Source: Ignavibacteria bacterium
Lineage (GTDB): Bacteria > Bacteroidota > Ignavibacteria > Tepidaquicellales > Tepidaquicellaceae
Direction of reading: 5' to 3'
Length of the DNA: 58,259 nt
NCBI GenBank assembly: GCA_016929695.1
Contig: JAFGII010000057.1
Coordinates: forward strand, 1 to 58,259
The position numbers and the translations under genes were made by a program. Numbering within the stretch: position 1 is the first letter of the stretch; every line of letters begins with the position of its first letter. Below the pieces are notes generated by a model. It searched no databases and was not told where the DNA came from. It saw only the letters and a list, made by a program, of their open reading frames with translations. Below, in pieces: positions 44,697 to 55,138 of the stretch.

Positions 44697-46001
44697 TTAA
44701 AGTTTGCTGAATAACCAGTAATTTATTCCTAATAATAACCTTGTGTCTGTTTTATATATTCTGTTCGATATTAACTGACCCTGGATATCTATTGTAATTC
44801 TATTGAACGGTCTGTATGTTAATCCGAGCATGCCGCCAAATGTATTTTCTTTCTCATCAGAGTAATTTTTAATCCTGTATTTCGAGTAATTTAAACCTGA
44901 TGTTAGTGCAAGTTCTGATTTAAGAAGTTCGTGATTAAAATATGCATATATACCGTCTGACTCTCCTGAATAGCCCGTATACTTTATTAAACTTAAACCG
45001 AAATTCGGATGTGAAATTCCAAGTTGAACCCGAAGGGAATTTTCGTCAGTGTAGAATACATTTGCTGCCTTTGCATAAAAATTAAAACTTTTATTAAGAA
45101 GATAATCCACACCTGCTTCTACTTCGTTAAAATTTCTGTAGTTAAATACCCAGAAAATCGAATTGTAACTTATTTGAGGCTGCCTGTATGTATATCCCAG
45201 AGAAAATCTGAGTTTATCAGTCGCACTTATGCTGCCGTTGATTTCCCCTCTGTAAAGTTTTTTCAGATTGAAATCGTAATACAGTTTCCCGAAGAAATCA
45301 TACTTTGGTTTACGGTATGAAAAATCCAGTCCTCCCAACTGGTCGGCAAATTCATCAATGTCAACTACATATTCAGTTTTGTTGAAGGATGAATCTGCTC
45401 TTACTGTTGTGTAAGACTGCGGCTTTCTGTGCTTGTTAAAATAACTTGCAGACAGTTTCAGGTTTTTTACTCCGAAGTAAGATAATTGCCCGCCAAAAGC
45501 AAAATTCTTGAAGAATACACCGTAATCATTGAAATCATAAGTGTATGGAGTCAGACCTCCTGCATAACCGCTCAGATGATACTCTTTCTCTTTTCCAAGT
45601 TTCAGTTTCAGATTAATTCCGTCAAGCGTGCCTCTTCCGGTTCCTGCCGATATATATTGCCTCCCAAGTTTTAAATCAAGAATGTTAAACAAATTGCTTC
45701 CTTTTATGAATGCATTATAAAACCTGTAAGCAAATCCTCTACCGGATTTTTCAATTATATCTTCTTCAGTCTGTACTGATGTACTGAAAGACCATTTCCC
45801 TTCCGAAATATCAAGTAAAAAATTCTGATATCCCCGTAAATGAGTTGTAGAAGAATATTTTCCGTTCATCAGAATTGAATCATATCTCTCAAATGTGTAA
45901 AAATATGTACTTACTCTTGTACTGACAGTCTGAGAATTCAGGGGCGGAATTATAAAGAGGAGCAGAATAAAAATAACATAGTATAAAATCCTTTTTCCCA
46001 T
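44697..46001 (-). CDS. Outer-membrane beta-barrel beside cytochromes
   Basis: Signal peptide to about residue 23 (PPLNSQ), then roughly 400 residues of alternating beta strands with GRQYISAGTGRG and a terminal region ending LLGINYWLFSKL. There is no haem motif. I do not recognise the family with certainty. Its position between cytochrome genes suggests a porin for a porin-cytochrome complex, like MtrB or OmbB by analogy only. Confidence 0.72.
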   Translation of the reverse strand: MGKRILYYVIFILLLFIIPPLNSQTVSTRVSTYFYTFERYDSILMNGKYSSTTHLRGYQNFLLDISEGKWSFSTSVQTEEDIIEKSGRGFAYRFYNAFIKGSNLFNILDLKLGRQYISAGTGRGTLDGINLKLKLGKEKEYHLSGYAGGLTPYTYDFNDYGVFFKNFAFGGQLSYFGVKNLKLSASYFNKHRKPQSYTTVRADSSFNKTEYVVDIDEFADQLGGLDFSYRKPKYDFFGKLYYDFNLKKLYRGEINGSISATDKLRFSLGYTYRQPQISYNSIFWVFNYRNFNEVEAGVDYLLNKSFNFYAKAANVFYTDENSLRVQLGISHPNFGLSLIKYTGYSGESDGIYAYFNHELLKSELALTSGLNYSKYRIKNYSDEKENTFGGMLGLTYRPFNRITIDIQGQLISNRIYKTDTRLLLGINYWLFSKL

Positions 46002-46080
46002 ATTTCAAATTAAAAATTAATCGAATTCGGCTTAATTTCCGGTTGCCGAAATATAGTCATAAATTAAAATTCTTACCTGT

Positions 46081-46647
46081 TTAAGGTTTCTGATGTGATA
46101 TCTTTGACCAGTATGAATCAAATTCAAATCCCTTGAATGTCGGACTTTCCTCATTATGGCATTTAATACAAAGTTCTTCATAATGTTCATATACTAACAA
46201 ACCGTTTTCTATTGATTTTGGACTGTCTTTCATAATGGACATTTTCATATAGTCAGAGCCGGGTCCGTGACAACTTTCACACTGAACACCTTCGGTTTTA
46301 TCAAAAGTATTTCTCAGTTCTTCCGGATTAATTATCTTTCCGAGTACATGACATCTAACGCATTCGGGCACATCTGTGGCAGGTGGATTAAATCCTTTTT
46401 CCCGTGCAATTTTATCAGCTTCTTCCGTTCCAAGAGTTTCCCAGGCATTTGCATGTTCGGAATTTTTCCATATTTCAAACTGCCTGCCCTGCGATTCCGT
46501 TTTATGACATGCTCCGACACACTTCGTTACTCCTACATATTTATATCCGGTAAATTCATTTGCGGTGAAATCAAACGCCGATAATAAAAGGAAAACAGCA
46601 ATTATTAATGTTGAAATTATGTATGTCCTGACTTTTAAAAATTTCAT
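46081..46647 (-). CDS. Four-haem cytochrome, c554-like
   Basis: An N-terminal signal segment ends near the TANEFTG region. Haem motifs are CVGACH (CX3CH), CVRCH, CESCHG and CIKCHN. YVGVTKC and WKNSEHANAWE are typical of the cytochrome c554/NrfB-like family. The ATG at 46647 is chosen over a GTG at 46662 because it places the signal peptide right at the start. It leads the minus-strand cytochrome cluster from a divergent spacer. Confidence 0.88.
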   Translation of the reverse strand: MKFLKVRTYIISTLIIAVFLLLSAFDFTANEFTGYKYVGVTKCVGACHKTESQGRQFEIWKNSEHANAWETLGTEEADKIAREKGFNPPATDVPECVRCHVLGKIINPEELRNTFDKTEGVQCESCHGPGSDYMKMSIMKDSPKSIENGLLVYEHYEELCIKCHNEESPTFKGFEFDSYWSKISHQKP

Positions 46648-46896
46648 AACTTTTACATTCACAAAATTTTACCTGTTTATTGAATATAAAATAATTTTGA
46701 ATTTATAAAAACATATTTATTCAAACACTTTACGGACTTTATCAAAGCGAATTGAGTTTCAGCATAGGAGCATAAATAAGATTTGTTTTAATTAACTTAG
46801 GGTACAAGATTTTTGTTGCCTGCATATTAAAACAACCGGATTTACTGTTTTTCTATGAAAATTGAAGAATTTTATAATTAATTGATTTATTATTGT

Positions 46897-46928
46897 ATTG
46901 AATATAAAATGTAACAAAAGTAAATTTG
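46897..46928 (+). promoter_or_regulatory. Bacteroidetes-type promoter of glgA
   Basis: ATTG (46897-46900), 20 bases, then TAAATTTG (46921-46928). This matches the Bacteroidetes TTTG-N19/20-TAnnTTTG promoter except for the first T, and lies 18 bases before the ATG. It would leave only a very short leader. Confidence 0.65.
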
Positions 46929-46946
46929 TAGAAAATATATTCGCAG

Positions 46947-48428
46947 ATGAAAAAGGGTTATAATGTTCTTTTTGTCACAAGTGAAGTTTTCCCATACTCA
47001 AAAACGGGTGGTTTAGCCGATGTTTCCAACTCACTTCCGAGGGCTTTAAATGCATTAGACAATGAAGTTCGTATAATTACTCCAAAATATGGACCTCTCG
47101 ATGAAAGGAAACTTCAAATTCACGAAATCAAGAGATTAAAGGATTTAAGAGTAACAGTACTCGGTAAACCTACAAAATTCAGCATCAAATCATCTTTTAT
47201 TCACGGAAAAAACACAAAAGCCCAGATATATCTTCTGGAAAACAACGAGTATTTCAAGAATAAGGGCATCTACTACAATCCGAGAACCAAAAAAGATTTT
47301 TCCAATAATGACGAACGGTTTTTATTTTTCTCAAAAGCGGTTCTTGAAATTCTCGAGATACTCCAGTGGAAACCCGACGTTATTCACTGCAACGATTGGC
47401 AGACCGCTTTAATACCGGCACTTTTAAAAACTGTATATAAAGACAATGCACACATAAATGATATCAAGACAGTAATAACCATACACAATCTTGCCGCACA
47501 GGGAATATTTCCAAAATCTACTTTCAAAAAGACAGGTCTGCCGGAGCAGGTATTCGAAGAACAATCGGAAGGACAAAACAATAAATTCAATTTTCTCAAG
47601 ACGGGATTGCTTTACAGCGATAAAATCACGACAGTAAGTCCAAGGTATGCTCAGGAAATAATCTGCGACAAGGAACTTAATAAAGGTCTGGAAGACGTAC
47701 TGAAAAAAAGAAAAAAAGATTTCGTCGGTATAATAAGCGGTATTGATTATCTGACCTGGAATCCAAGTGTTGATAAAATAATTCCTTACAGATATACTTA
47801 CCAGGAAATACCGTTAAAATATGAGAACAAAAGAGAACTTCTTAACAGATTCAAATTTGAATATAACGAGGATGTTCCTTTACTTGGTATGATAACAAGG
47901 CTTGTAGAACAAAAAGGTATAAATTTACTTGAAAAAATACTTCCGGGTTTAATGAAAGAAAATTTAAATCTTATAATACTGGGAATAGGCGAAGAAAAAT
48001 ACCAGAAATCACTTCTCGCAGCAAGGAAAAAATACGCCGATAAATTAATAGTACATATTGGATTTGACGAAGAACTGGCGCATCATATAGAAGCGGGAGC
48101 CGATATGCTGCTAATGCCCTCTAAATACGAACCCTGCGGATATAATCAGTTATACAGTCTAAGTTACGGTACTATTCCGATTGTGAGAAATATAGGCGGT
48201 TTATCTGATACAATAATAAACTACAATAAACCGGACGGTACAGGATTTAAATTTGACAAATACGACGCTAAAGAATTTTTAAAAATCATAAAAACTGCTT
48301 TAAACATTTACAGAACCGATAAACAGAAATGGCATAATATGATAAGAACCTGCATGGCACAGGATTTTTCCTGGAAAGCATCGGCAAAAAAATATATGGA
48401 GTTATATAGTTCCGTTTCAGGTAAGTAA
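46947..48428 (+). CDS. glgA: Glycogen synthase (ADP-glucose type)
   Basis: Adds glucose from ADP-glucose to glycogen. Full length at 493 residues. Motifs include KTGGLADVSNSLPRAL (substrate Lys region), HCNDWQT, the GIDYLTWNP segment, and the retaining-glycosyltransferase PSKYEPCGYNQLYSLSYGTIPIVRNIGGLSDT. It starts a seven- to eight-gene plus-strand run. Confidence 0.95.
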   Translation: MKKGYNVLFVTSEVFPYSKTGGLADVSNSLPRALNALDNEVRIITPKYGPLDERKLQIHEIKRLKDLRVTVLGKPTKFSIKSSFIHGKNTKAQIYLLENNEYFKNKGIYYNPRTKKDFSNNDERFLFFSKAVLEILEILQWKPDVIHCNDWQTALIPALLKTVYKDNAHINDIKTVITIHNLAAQGIFPKSTFKKTGLPEQVFEEQSEGQNNKFNFLKTGLLYSDKITTVSPRYAQEIICDKELNKGLEDVLKKRKKDFVGIISGIDYLTWNPSVDKIIPYRYTYQEIPLKYENKRELLNRFKFEYNEDVPLLGMITRLVEQKGINLLEKILPGLMKENLNLIILGIGEEKYQKSLLAARKKYADKLIVHIGFDEELAHHIEAGADMLLMPSKYEPCGYNQLYSLSYGTIPIVRNIGGLSDTIINYNKPDGTGFKFDKYDAKEFLKIIKTALNIYRTDKQKWHNMIRTCMAQDFSWKASAKKYMELYSSVSGK

Positions 48429-48441
48429 TCAAATAATTTTT

Positions 48442-49017
48442 TTGAAAGCTATTTTTCTTGACAGAGACGGTACGATAAACGAAGAAGTTGATTACTTGCT
48501 TCGCAAAGAAGATATAAAATTAATTGACGGAACAATTGATGCACTCGATATCTTCAAAAAACTCGGATTTCTAAACATAATAATTACTAACCAGTCTGCG
48601 GTTGCAAGAGGTTTTCTTACTATCCATAAACTTGATTCCATTCATAAAGAAATGGTTCATTTACTTCAAAAAGACGGGATTAATTTAATTGACGACATTT
48701 TTTACTCACCCTATCACATTGACGGTATAATTCCCGAATTCAAAAAAAACAGCGGAGACAGGAAGCCCGGAACAGGTCTTATTGAAAAAGCACAAAAAAA
48801 GTATAATATTGATTTGAAAAACAGTTTTCTAATAGGCGATTCTCTCTCTGATATGAAATGCGCATTAAATGCGGGACTGAAAAGTGTTCTTGTCCTGACA
48901 GGATACGGTCAGAAAACTTTAAAAGAATGTGAAAAAGAAAATCTGGAATTATATCATGCGGCAGTTAATTTGCTTGATGCGGCAAATTTTATTGAAAACA
49001 AATTAAGGAAAAGATAA
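48442..49017 (+). CDS. HAD-IIIA phosphatase, GmhB-like
   Basis: LDRDGT (nucleophile DxD), ITNQS, a Lys in RKPGTGL and GDSLSDM give the HAD set. Length (191) matches D-glycero-D-manno-heptose 1,7-bisphosphate phosphatase. The zinc-binding Cys residues seen in many GmhB proteins are missing in the 95-110 region, so another sugar or histidinol phosphate is possible. The start must be TTG at 48442, since no ATG or GTG is available upstream of the LDRDGT motif. Confidence 0.8.
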   Translation: MKAIFLDRDGTINEEVDYLLRKEDIKLIDGTIDALDIFKKLGFLNIIITNQSAVARGFLTIHKLDSIHKEMVHLLQKDGINLIDDIFYSPYHIDGIIPEFKKNSGDRKPGTGLIEKAQKKYNIDLKNSFLIGDSLSDMKCALNAGLKSVLVLTGYGQKTLKECEKENLELYHAAVNLLDAANFIENKLRKR

Positions 49018-49138
49018 CCATATAAGAATTTTCAAGAGAATTCTTCTAATAATTAAAGGGGAATTTAAATATTTAGAAAATTTAATATTATTATGTTATT
49101 TTAAAAGTTTAAGAAAGAATTTTAAAATTCAGTTAATA

Positions 49139-50329
49139 ATGCACAAAAAAATCAGAACCGTCTTCTTATCATTAATCCTGCCGATAATTTTTATTGTTCT
49201 CCAATCCTGCGAGAAAGAACCGAATGACCTTGGTTTTAATTATATACCGACTGATGATACTCTCGGAACAATTGTCCTCGATTCCCAAACTGACAGTATG
49301 CAGATTACGTCCGATAATTACAGGAAATATATTAATACATATCTTTCCGAGTTCAATTTAATCGGGAAATATCAGAATTATGAATCAAAGTTTTTTATGA
49401 AATTTACGGGTGATTTCGGAAGTTATGACAGTTGCAGCGTTTTATCTGCAGATTTATATTTATCTTATAATAATTATTATTTTCAGGACTCACTCGGACA
49501 TTTATCGTTTAATGTGTATCCGTTAAACGATACGATTACTTTTTCTACCGCAACAGCAGATAATCTTCCTTCAACCATTATAGGTACGGAAATACTCGGC
49601 ACTTATTCAGGGGTCCCCGTTGATTCGGCAAGAATCGGTATTCCGTTTGATACTTCAATCGTAAGAAAATGGATTTGGTTAGCATCAAACTCAGGTTATT
49701 CATTTAAAAATTATGGAATTGCTTTAGTGCCGAATTCTTCATCAACGTCCATTAAGGGATTTCTTCCTGGAATTTATGTGGCAGACAATCTGAAACCGAC
49801 AATAAGAGCAATTGTAGAGAAAAATTCGGACATAGATACAATATACATCAGAAACAGCGAAAATGTTTCTTTTAATACGGTACCCGAAAGCATTATGATG
49901 AACGAACGGTTTATTATACATTCGGGAATTAGTTTCCGTAACGTACTGAAATTCGATTTATCTAAACTCCCGTTTCAGGTTACAATAAATGAGGCATATC
50001 TCGAACTGACTCTCGACAGTTCCTCATCGTACATAAAAAACTCAAATGAAACTCGTATAGCATTCAGTATGATAACCGATTCTGCAGAAAAGAAATCCGA
50101 CGGCTCTTATTATTATACGGCAAGAACAGATACAAATAAGAACATTTTTTATATAAGATTTCAGCCGATATTTCAGAAATGGAATCTCGGTATTAATCCC
50201 AATTACGGAATACTTGTTAATTACATCTACGAATACAACGGACTGGATAAATATGTTTTTTATTCACCGGATGCTTTAGATGCATCAAAAAGACCGAGAT
50301 TAAGAATAAGATATACACCGAGAAATTAA
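49139..50329 (+). CDS. DUF4270-like lipoprotein
   Basis: Signal peptide ends in LQSC, followed by EKEPNDLGFNYIPTDD, resembling the start of DUF4270 proteins of Bacteroidetes. The rest is beta-rich with FDLSKLP and YTPRN near the end. In Bacteroidetes DUF4270 genes often lie beside glgA, and glgA is two genes upstream here. Function is unknown; it is probably on the periplasmic or outer surface. Confidence 0.6.
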   Translation: MHKKIRTVFLSLILPIIFIVLQSCEKEPNDLGFNYIPTDDTLGTIVLDSQTDSMQITSDNYRKYINTYLSEFNLIGKYQNYESKFFMKFTGDFGSYDSCSVLSADLYLSYNNYYFQDSLGHLSFNVYPLNDTITFSTATADNLPSTIIGTEILGTYSGVPVDSARIGIPFDTSIVRKWIWLASNSGYSFKNYGIALVPNSSSTSIKGFLPGIYVADNLKPTIRAIVEKNSDIDTIYIRNSENVSFNTVPESIMMNERFIIHSGISFRNVLKFDLSKLPFQVTINEAYLELTLDSSSSYIKNSNETRIAFSMITDSAEKKSDGSYYYTARTDTNKNIFYIRFQPIFQKWNLGINPNYGILVNYIYEYNGLDKYVFYSPDALDASKRPRLRIRYTPRN

Positions 50330-50379
50330 AAACCAAGAACATGACTAACAATTTAGAATTCAGAAAAAGTTAATCAAAA

Positions 50380-51645
50380 ATGAAAAAAATAAACATATAT
50401 TTCATAATTTTTATAATAACTGCTGTTTCAGTTAATTTATTTGCACAGCAAGAGTTCAGCATAGGTTCACCGTACACAATAAACGGACTCGGTGACCCGC
50501 AGTATTATATAAGCAACAGAACAGACGGGATGAGTATAACAGGAATTTCATTTACGGGTGATTTTATCAACAGTATGAACCCCGCCGCAAATTATAAATT
50601 ATCATATACTTTATTCTCACTCGGTTTTAAATATTCATTCCTGAAATCATCAGACGGCAATAAAAATGCCGAAACTTCGGACGGAAATATTACAGGTTTT
50701 AATTTCGGTTTCCCGATTCAAAAAAATTTAGGATGGGTTCTGAATGCAGGATTTAATCCCGTGTATCAAATTAATTATAAAATTATCAATAACGGTATTA
50801 CAAACGGTATACCTGTAAAACAAACTTATGCAGGAAGCGGAGGATTATCACGCCTGAACGCAGGAATGAGTTTTGAAGGACTAAAAAATTTCAGTATTGG
50901 TGTTGAATATAATTATGAGTTTGGTAATGTAAAAAAACTTGCGACACTTGATTTCAACAATTCCCAGTACTCGAATTCATACAGAAAAACAGAAGAAAAT
51001 TTATATGGCTCTTTTGTTAAATTCGGACTCCTTGTAAATTTAGGCAGAATATTTAAAGAATTAAAAGCGGAAGAACTGACTCTGGGATTTTTATATCAAA
51101 CTAAACTGAATTTATCCTCCGACCTTGACAATATTTACGGAACAAGTCTCGGATATGATACAACAAGTTATTCAGGAGCGCAAATTGAAATACCGCAGTT
51201 ATTGGGAGCAGGTATTATGAACAGGTTCGGGAAAAGATTTATAGTTTCGGCAGATGCATTGTTTCAGGACTGGAGTAAATATAAAGTCGGCAATAATATA
51301 CAACCGAATCTCCAGAACTCATTCAGAGCAGGGATAGGTCTGGAGATTACCCCCTCATCATCAAAATACGAAGAACTCGGATTCTGGGATAATAAATATT
51401 ACAGACTGGGATTCTTTTATGAAAAGACTAAATACTTTATTAACGGCGAGAGTATTAACGGACTGGGTGCAAGTCTGGGTATCGGAATTCCTATTACAAG
51501 ATTTACTTCCATTGATATTGCACTGTCATACATTACACGGGGTAAAACCGGAAATGGTCTGTTAAAAGAGGACATGCTGAGAATAACAGCGGGTATTAAT
51601 TTCGGTGAACTCTGGTTTTTAAGACCTAAAGATGAAGATAAATAA
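50380..51645 (+). CDS. Outer-membrane beta-barrel protein
   Basis: Signal peptide to about residue 22 (FAQQ). The following 400 residues alternate as in barrels, with SIGSPYTINGLGDPQYY and a SMNPAANYKL segment similar to FadL/PorV-like proteins. It ends in GELWFLRPKDEDK without a terminal Phe. No specific substrate can be read. It lies 50 bases after the DUF4270-like gene. Confidence 0.68.
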   Translation: MKKINIYFIIFIITAVSVNLFAQQEFSIGSPYTINGLGDPQYYISNRTDGMSITGISFTGDFINSMNPAANYKLSYTLFSLGFKYSFLKSSDGNKNAETSDGNITGFNFGFPIQKNLGWVLNAGFNPVYQINYKIINNGITNGIPVKQTYAGSGGLSRLNAGMSFEGLKNFSIGVEYNYEFGNVKKLATLDFNNSQYSNSYRKTEENLYGSFVKFGLLVNLGRIFKELKAEELTLGFLYQTKLNLSSDLDNIYGTSLGYDTTSYSGAQIEIPQLLGAGIMNRFGKRFIVSADALFQDWSKYKVGNNIQPNLQNSFRAGIGLEITPSSSKYEELGFWDNKYYRLGFFYEKTKYFINGESINGLGASLGIGIPITRFTSIDIALSYITRGKTGNGLLKEDMLRITAGINFGELWFLRPKDEDK

Positions 51646-51660
51646 ATAAAAAATACTGTT

Positions 51661-52101
51661 ATGAAAAAAACAATTGCGATTGGTTCCGACCACAGAGGAT
51701 ATAACCTGAAAGAAATGCTGATTAATTATCTCGATTCGGAGAAATTTCAGGTTATAGATTTCGGAACTCATTCAGAGGAAAGCGTTGATTATCCCGATTA
51801 CTCGGTTAAAGTTGCCAAATGTGTCACTGACAGCGATGCACATTACGGTATATCCATTTGCGGAAGTGGAATCGGAGTGAGCATAGCGGCAAATAAAATA
51901 AAAGGTGCCAGAGCCGTTAACGCAACATCGGAAAAAATAACCGAAATGTCACGAAGGCATAATAATGCAAATATTATTTGTTTTGGAGCCGATTTCATAG
52001 ATATAACAACTGCAATTAAATATTTTAATATATTCATCAGTACGGAATTTGAACAGGGAGAAAGGCACGTTCGAAGAGTAAATAAACTAAATAATCTATA
52101 A
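51661..52101 (+). CDS. rpiB: Ribose-5-phosphate isomerase B
   Basis: Converts ribose 5-phosphate and ribulose 5-phosphate in the pentose pathway. GSDHRGYNLKE, DYSVKVAKCV and ICGSGIGVSIAANK carry the family sites, including the catalytic Cys in CGSG. NNANIICFGAD follows. At 146 residues it is normal. Confidence 0.96.
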   Translation: MKKTIAIGSDHRGYNLKEMLINYLDSEKFQVIDFGTHSEESVDYPDYSVKVAKCVTDSDAHYGISICGSGIGVSIAANKIKGARAVNATSEKITEMSRRHNNANIICFGADFIDITTAIKYFNIFISTEFEQGERHVRRVNKLNNL

Positions 52102-52119
52102 ATTTTAAATTAAATAACT

Positions 52120-53409
52120 ATGAGTAACATAAGAAACTTTGACCCGGAAATTTTTAATGCTCTTCAGAAAGAGAAAGAGCGGCAGGCAAACAAACTTGAA
52201 CTAATAGCGTCCGAAAATTTTGTATCTGAAGAAGTTATGGAAGCAACGGGTTCCGTAATGACCAATAAATACGCGGAAGGATATCCCGGGAAGAGATATT
52301 ACGGCGGATGCGAATATGTTGATATAGCAGAAAATGTTGCAAGAGACCGGGCAAAAAAATTATTCGGCGCTGAATATGCAAATGTGCAGCCGCATTCAGG
52401 CAGTCAGGCAAATATGGCGGTATATTTTGTTTTTGTGAAACCCGGCGATAAAGTAATGGGTATGGATTTATCACATGGAGGTCACCTTACGCACGGTTCA
52501 CCAGTAAACTTTTCCGGTCAACTTTATAACTTTGTAAGTTACGGTGTTAATCCGGAAACGGGATATATTGATTATAATATTGTAGAAGACGTCGCCAAAC
52601 GGGAAAAACCTAAAATGATTACAGTCGGAGCAAGTGCATATTCACGGAATATTGATTATAAAAAGTTCAGAGAAATCGCCGATAAAACCGGTGCTTTTCT
52701 TTTTGCCGATATAGCACATCCTGCGGGATTAATCGCAAAAAAACTGCTCGACGACCCGATTCCTTACTGCCACGTGGTCGCAACAACCACGCATAAAACT
52801 CTGCGCGGTCCACGCGGCGGAATGATTTTAATCGGAAAAGATTACGAAAATCCGTTCGGAAAAAAAGCACCCAAATCAGGCAGAATTAAAATGATGAGTG
52901 AATTAATAGATTCAATGGTAATTCCGGGAGTCCAGGGCGGTCCGCTTATGCATATAATCGCTGCTAAAGCAGTCGCATTCAAGGAAGACCTTGAAGACAG
53001 TTTCACCGAATACGCAAAGCAAATCATCAAAAATGCAAAAGCACTTGCGGATAAACTGGTTTCTTTCGGGTTTAAGATTATTTCCGGCGGTACTGATAAT
53101 CATTTAATGCTGATAGATTTAAGAAATAAAAATATAACGGGAAAAGCCGCACAGGAAGCGCTTGACCTTGTCGGAATAACCTGCAATAAAAATGCCGTAC
53201 CTTTCGATGATAAAAGCCCGCTGGTCACAAGCGGCATCAGACTCGGTACTCCTGCACTGACAACAAGAGGTATGAAAGAAAAAGAAATGGAAACTATAGC
53301 GGAATTTATCAACAGAATTATTTCAAATCCGTCCGATGAAAAAATAAATCAGGATATTAAACAGGAAGTTCTAAATCTTACTTCGAGATTTCCGATGTAT
53401 GTCAAATAA
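52120..53409 (+). CDS. glyA: Serine hydroxymethyltransferase
   Basis: PLP enzyme interconverting serine and glycine with tetrahydrofolate. [36 protein letters not shown] and [13 protein letters not shown] (PLP Lys) are diagnostic, and [13 protein letters not shown] follows. Length (429) is full. Its end overlaps the tatC start by 11 bases. Confidence 0.97.
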   Translation: MSNIRNFDPEIFNALQKEKERQANKLELIASENFVSEEVMEATGSVMTNKYAEGYPGKRYYGGCEYVDIAENVARDRAKKLFGAEYANVQPHSGSQANMAVYFVFVKPGDKVMGMDLSHGGHLTHGSPVNFSGQLYNFVSYGVNPETGYIDYNIVEDVAKREKPKMITVGASAYSRNIDYKKFREIADKTGAFLFADIAHPAGLIAKKLLDDPIPYCHVVATTTHKTLRGPRGGMILIGKDYENPFGKKAPKSGRIKMMSELIDSMVIPGVQGGPLMHIIAAKAVAFKEDLEDSFTEYAKQIIKNAKALADKLVSFGFKIISGGTDNHLMLIDLRNKNITGKAAQEALDLVGITCNKNAVPFDDKSPLVTSGIRLGTPALTTRGMKEKEMETIAEFINRIISNPSDEKINQDIKQEVLNLTSRFPMYVK

Positions 53410-54163
53410 TGACCTGAACAACGGTAACGATAAGGATATGGGTTTTCTCGACCATCTGGAAGAATTCAGATGGCGGATAATCAAAGCCGTAATCGGTGTT
53501 GTCGTTTGTGCAATTGTTATAGCAGTTTTTTCCGACTGGATTGTAAATAATATTTTATTGTTGCCGGCAAGGAATACCAGCCCCCAACTTATGATACAAA
53601 ATTTAAAACCTTACGGACAGTTTACGCTTTATCTCGAAGTAATACTTATAGGAGGATTGATTTTAAGCGTTCCGAATATTTTCTATCAGTTCTGGAAATT
53701 TATTGAACCTGCATTAATGCCGAATGAAAAAAAATATATTTCACTGATTATTTTTTTTACAACTTTTTGTTTTATGCTCGGAGTGTTATTTGTTTATTAC
53801 ATTTTACTGCCGACTACTCTCGGATTTTTTGCAACTTTCGGAACCGAAACAATAGAAAATAAAATTGCCGCCGACGAATATTTAAGTTTTGTTCTTTCTT
53901 TGTTACTCGTCGGCGGTATAGTCTTTGAACTGCCGATGATATCCTACGTTTTATCCCGAGTAGGTATTCTCAAACCAGGGTTTATGAGGAAATACAGGAG
54001 ACATGCGATAGTCATCATTCTGATTATAGCAGGTGTCCTGACACCGAGCCCTGATGCGGCAAGCCAGCTGCTGCTCGGAATCCCGCTTCTTTTGTTATAT
54101 GAATTAAGTATTTTAATATGCAAGTTTGCTCAGAAGAAAGAACTTGTTGAAAGTACAAATTAA
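53399..54163 (+). CDS. tatC: Twin-arginine translocase subunit TatC
   Basis: Six-helix receptor for Tat substrates. [48 protein letters not shown] and the [15 protein letters not shown] region match the family, including the Glu needed for signal recognition. Length (254) is standard. TatA/B are not in the window. Confidence 0.95.
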   Translation: MSNNDLNNGNDKDMGFLDHLEEFRWRIIKAVIGVVVCAIVIAVFSDWIVNNILLLPARNTSPQLMIQNLKPYGQFTLYLEVILIGGLILSVPNIFYQFWKFIEPALMPNEKKYISLIIFFTTFCFMLGVLFVYYILLPTTLGFFATFGTETIENKIAADEYLSFVLSLLLVGGIVFELPMISYVLSRVGILKPGFMRKYRRHAIVIILIIAGVLTPSPDAASQLLLGIPLLLLYELSILICKFAQKKELVESTN

Positions 54164-54169
54164 ATTTTT

Positions 54170-55135
54170 ATGAATAAAAGAATTATTAGTCCGGTTGAAA
54201 AAGAATTGAAGGAATTTCAGAAACAATTTGCATCCGTTTTAAAATCCAATGTTGCTTTGCTCGATATTATTCTGAAATACGTGCTGAAACAAAAGGGAAA
54301 GAAAATCAGACCTGTTCTTGTTTTTCTGAGTGCAAAATTATGCGGCAGCATCAATCAGAGAACATACATAGCGGCAAATCTGGTTGAACTTCTTCATACC
54401 GCAACTCTGATTCACGATGATGTTGTTGATGACGCAAAGACGAGGAGAGGAATTGCTTCTATCAATGCCGTATGGAAAAATAAAGCTTCCGTATTGATTG
54501 GCGATTACCTTCTTTCCAAGGGGTTATTAATTTCTCTCGATAATAATGAATGCGGTTTTTTGCAGATTACTTCCGAAGCGGTTAAAAGAATGAGTGAAGG
54601 CGAACTTATGCAGATACAGAAAGCAAGAAATTTTGATGCTACTGAAGAAACATATTTTAAAATAATTTCGGATAAGACAGCTTCGCTCATTAAAACCTGC
54701 TGTAAACTCGGTGCGAAAAGCGTTTCCGACAATACGGCGGATATTGATAATTTATCCTCTTTCGGAGAAAATCTCGGTATCGCATTTCAATTAAGAGATG
54801 ATATGCTCGACTATATCGGCAGAAAAAGTCTGCTCGGAAAGTCAACAGGAAATGATTTAAAAGAAAAGAAATTTACTCTGCCGTTAATATATTCTCTTGT
54901 CCATTCTCCGAAGAGCAAGGCGAATCAGATTATGAAACTCATAAAAAATGACTCTAAAGCAAAGTTTACGGATGTATATAATTTCGTCAGTGATTTCGGG
55001 GGATTGGAATACACGAATTCAAAAACAAATCATTATTGTACATTAGCAGGTAAATCCATAGAGAATTATCCTGACTCCGATGCAAAAAACTCGCTATTTG
55101 AATTACTGGACTTCATCGGGAAGCGTGAATACTGA
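54170..55135 (+). CDS. Polyprenyl diphosphate synthase
   Basis: Trans-isoprenyl synthase that builds the tail of a quinone, probably menaquinone. The two Asp-rich motifs are LIHDDVVDDAKTRRG and FQLRDDMLDYIG. GKKIRPVLVFLSAKL is the conserved N-terminal site. At 321 residues it is of octaprenyl/heptaprenyl synthase length; the chain length cannot be set by eye. Confidence 0.94.
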   Translation: MNKRIISPVEKELKEFQKQFASVLKSNVALLDIILKYVLKQKGKKIRPVLVFLSAKLCGSINQRTYIAANLVELLHTATLIHDDVVDDAKTRRGIASINAVWKNKASVLIGDYLLSKGLLISLDNNECGFLQITSEAVKRMSEGELMQIQKARNFDATEETYFKIISDKTASLIKTCCKLGAKSVSDNTADIDNLSSFGENLGIAFQLRDDMLDYIGRKSLLGKSTGNDLKEKKFTLPLIYSLVHSPKSKANQIMKLIKNDSKAKFTDVYNFVSDFGGLEYTNSKTNHYCTLAGKSIENYPDSDAKNSLFELLDFIGKREY

Positions 55136-55138
55136 AAA

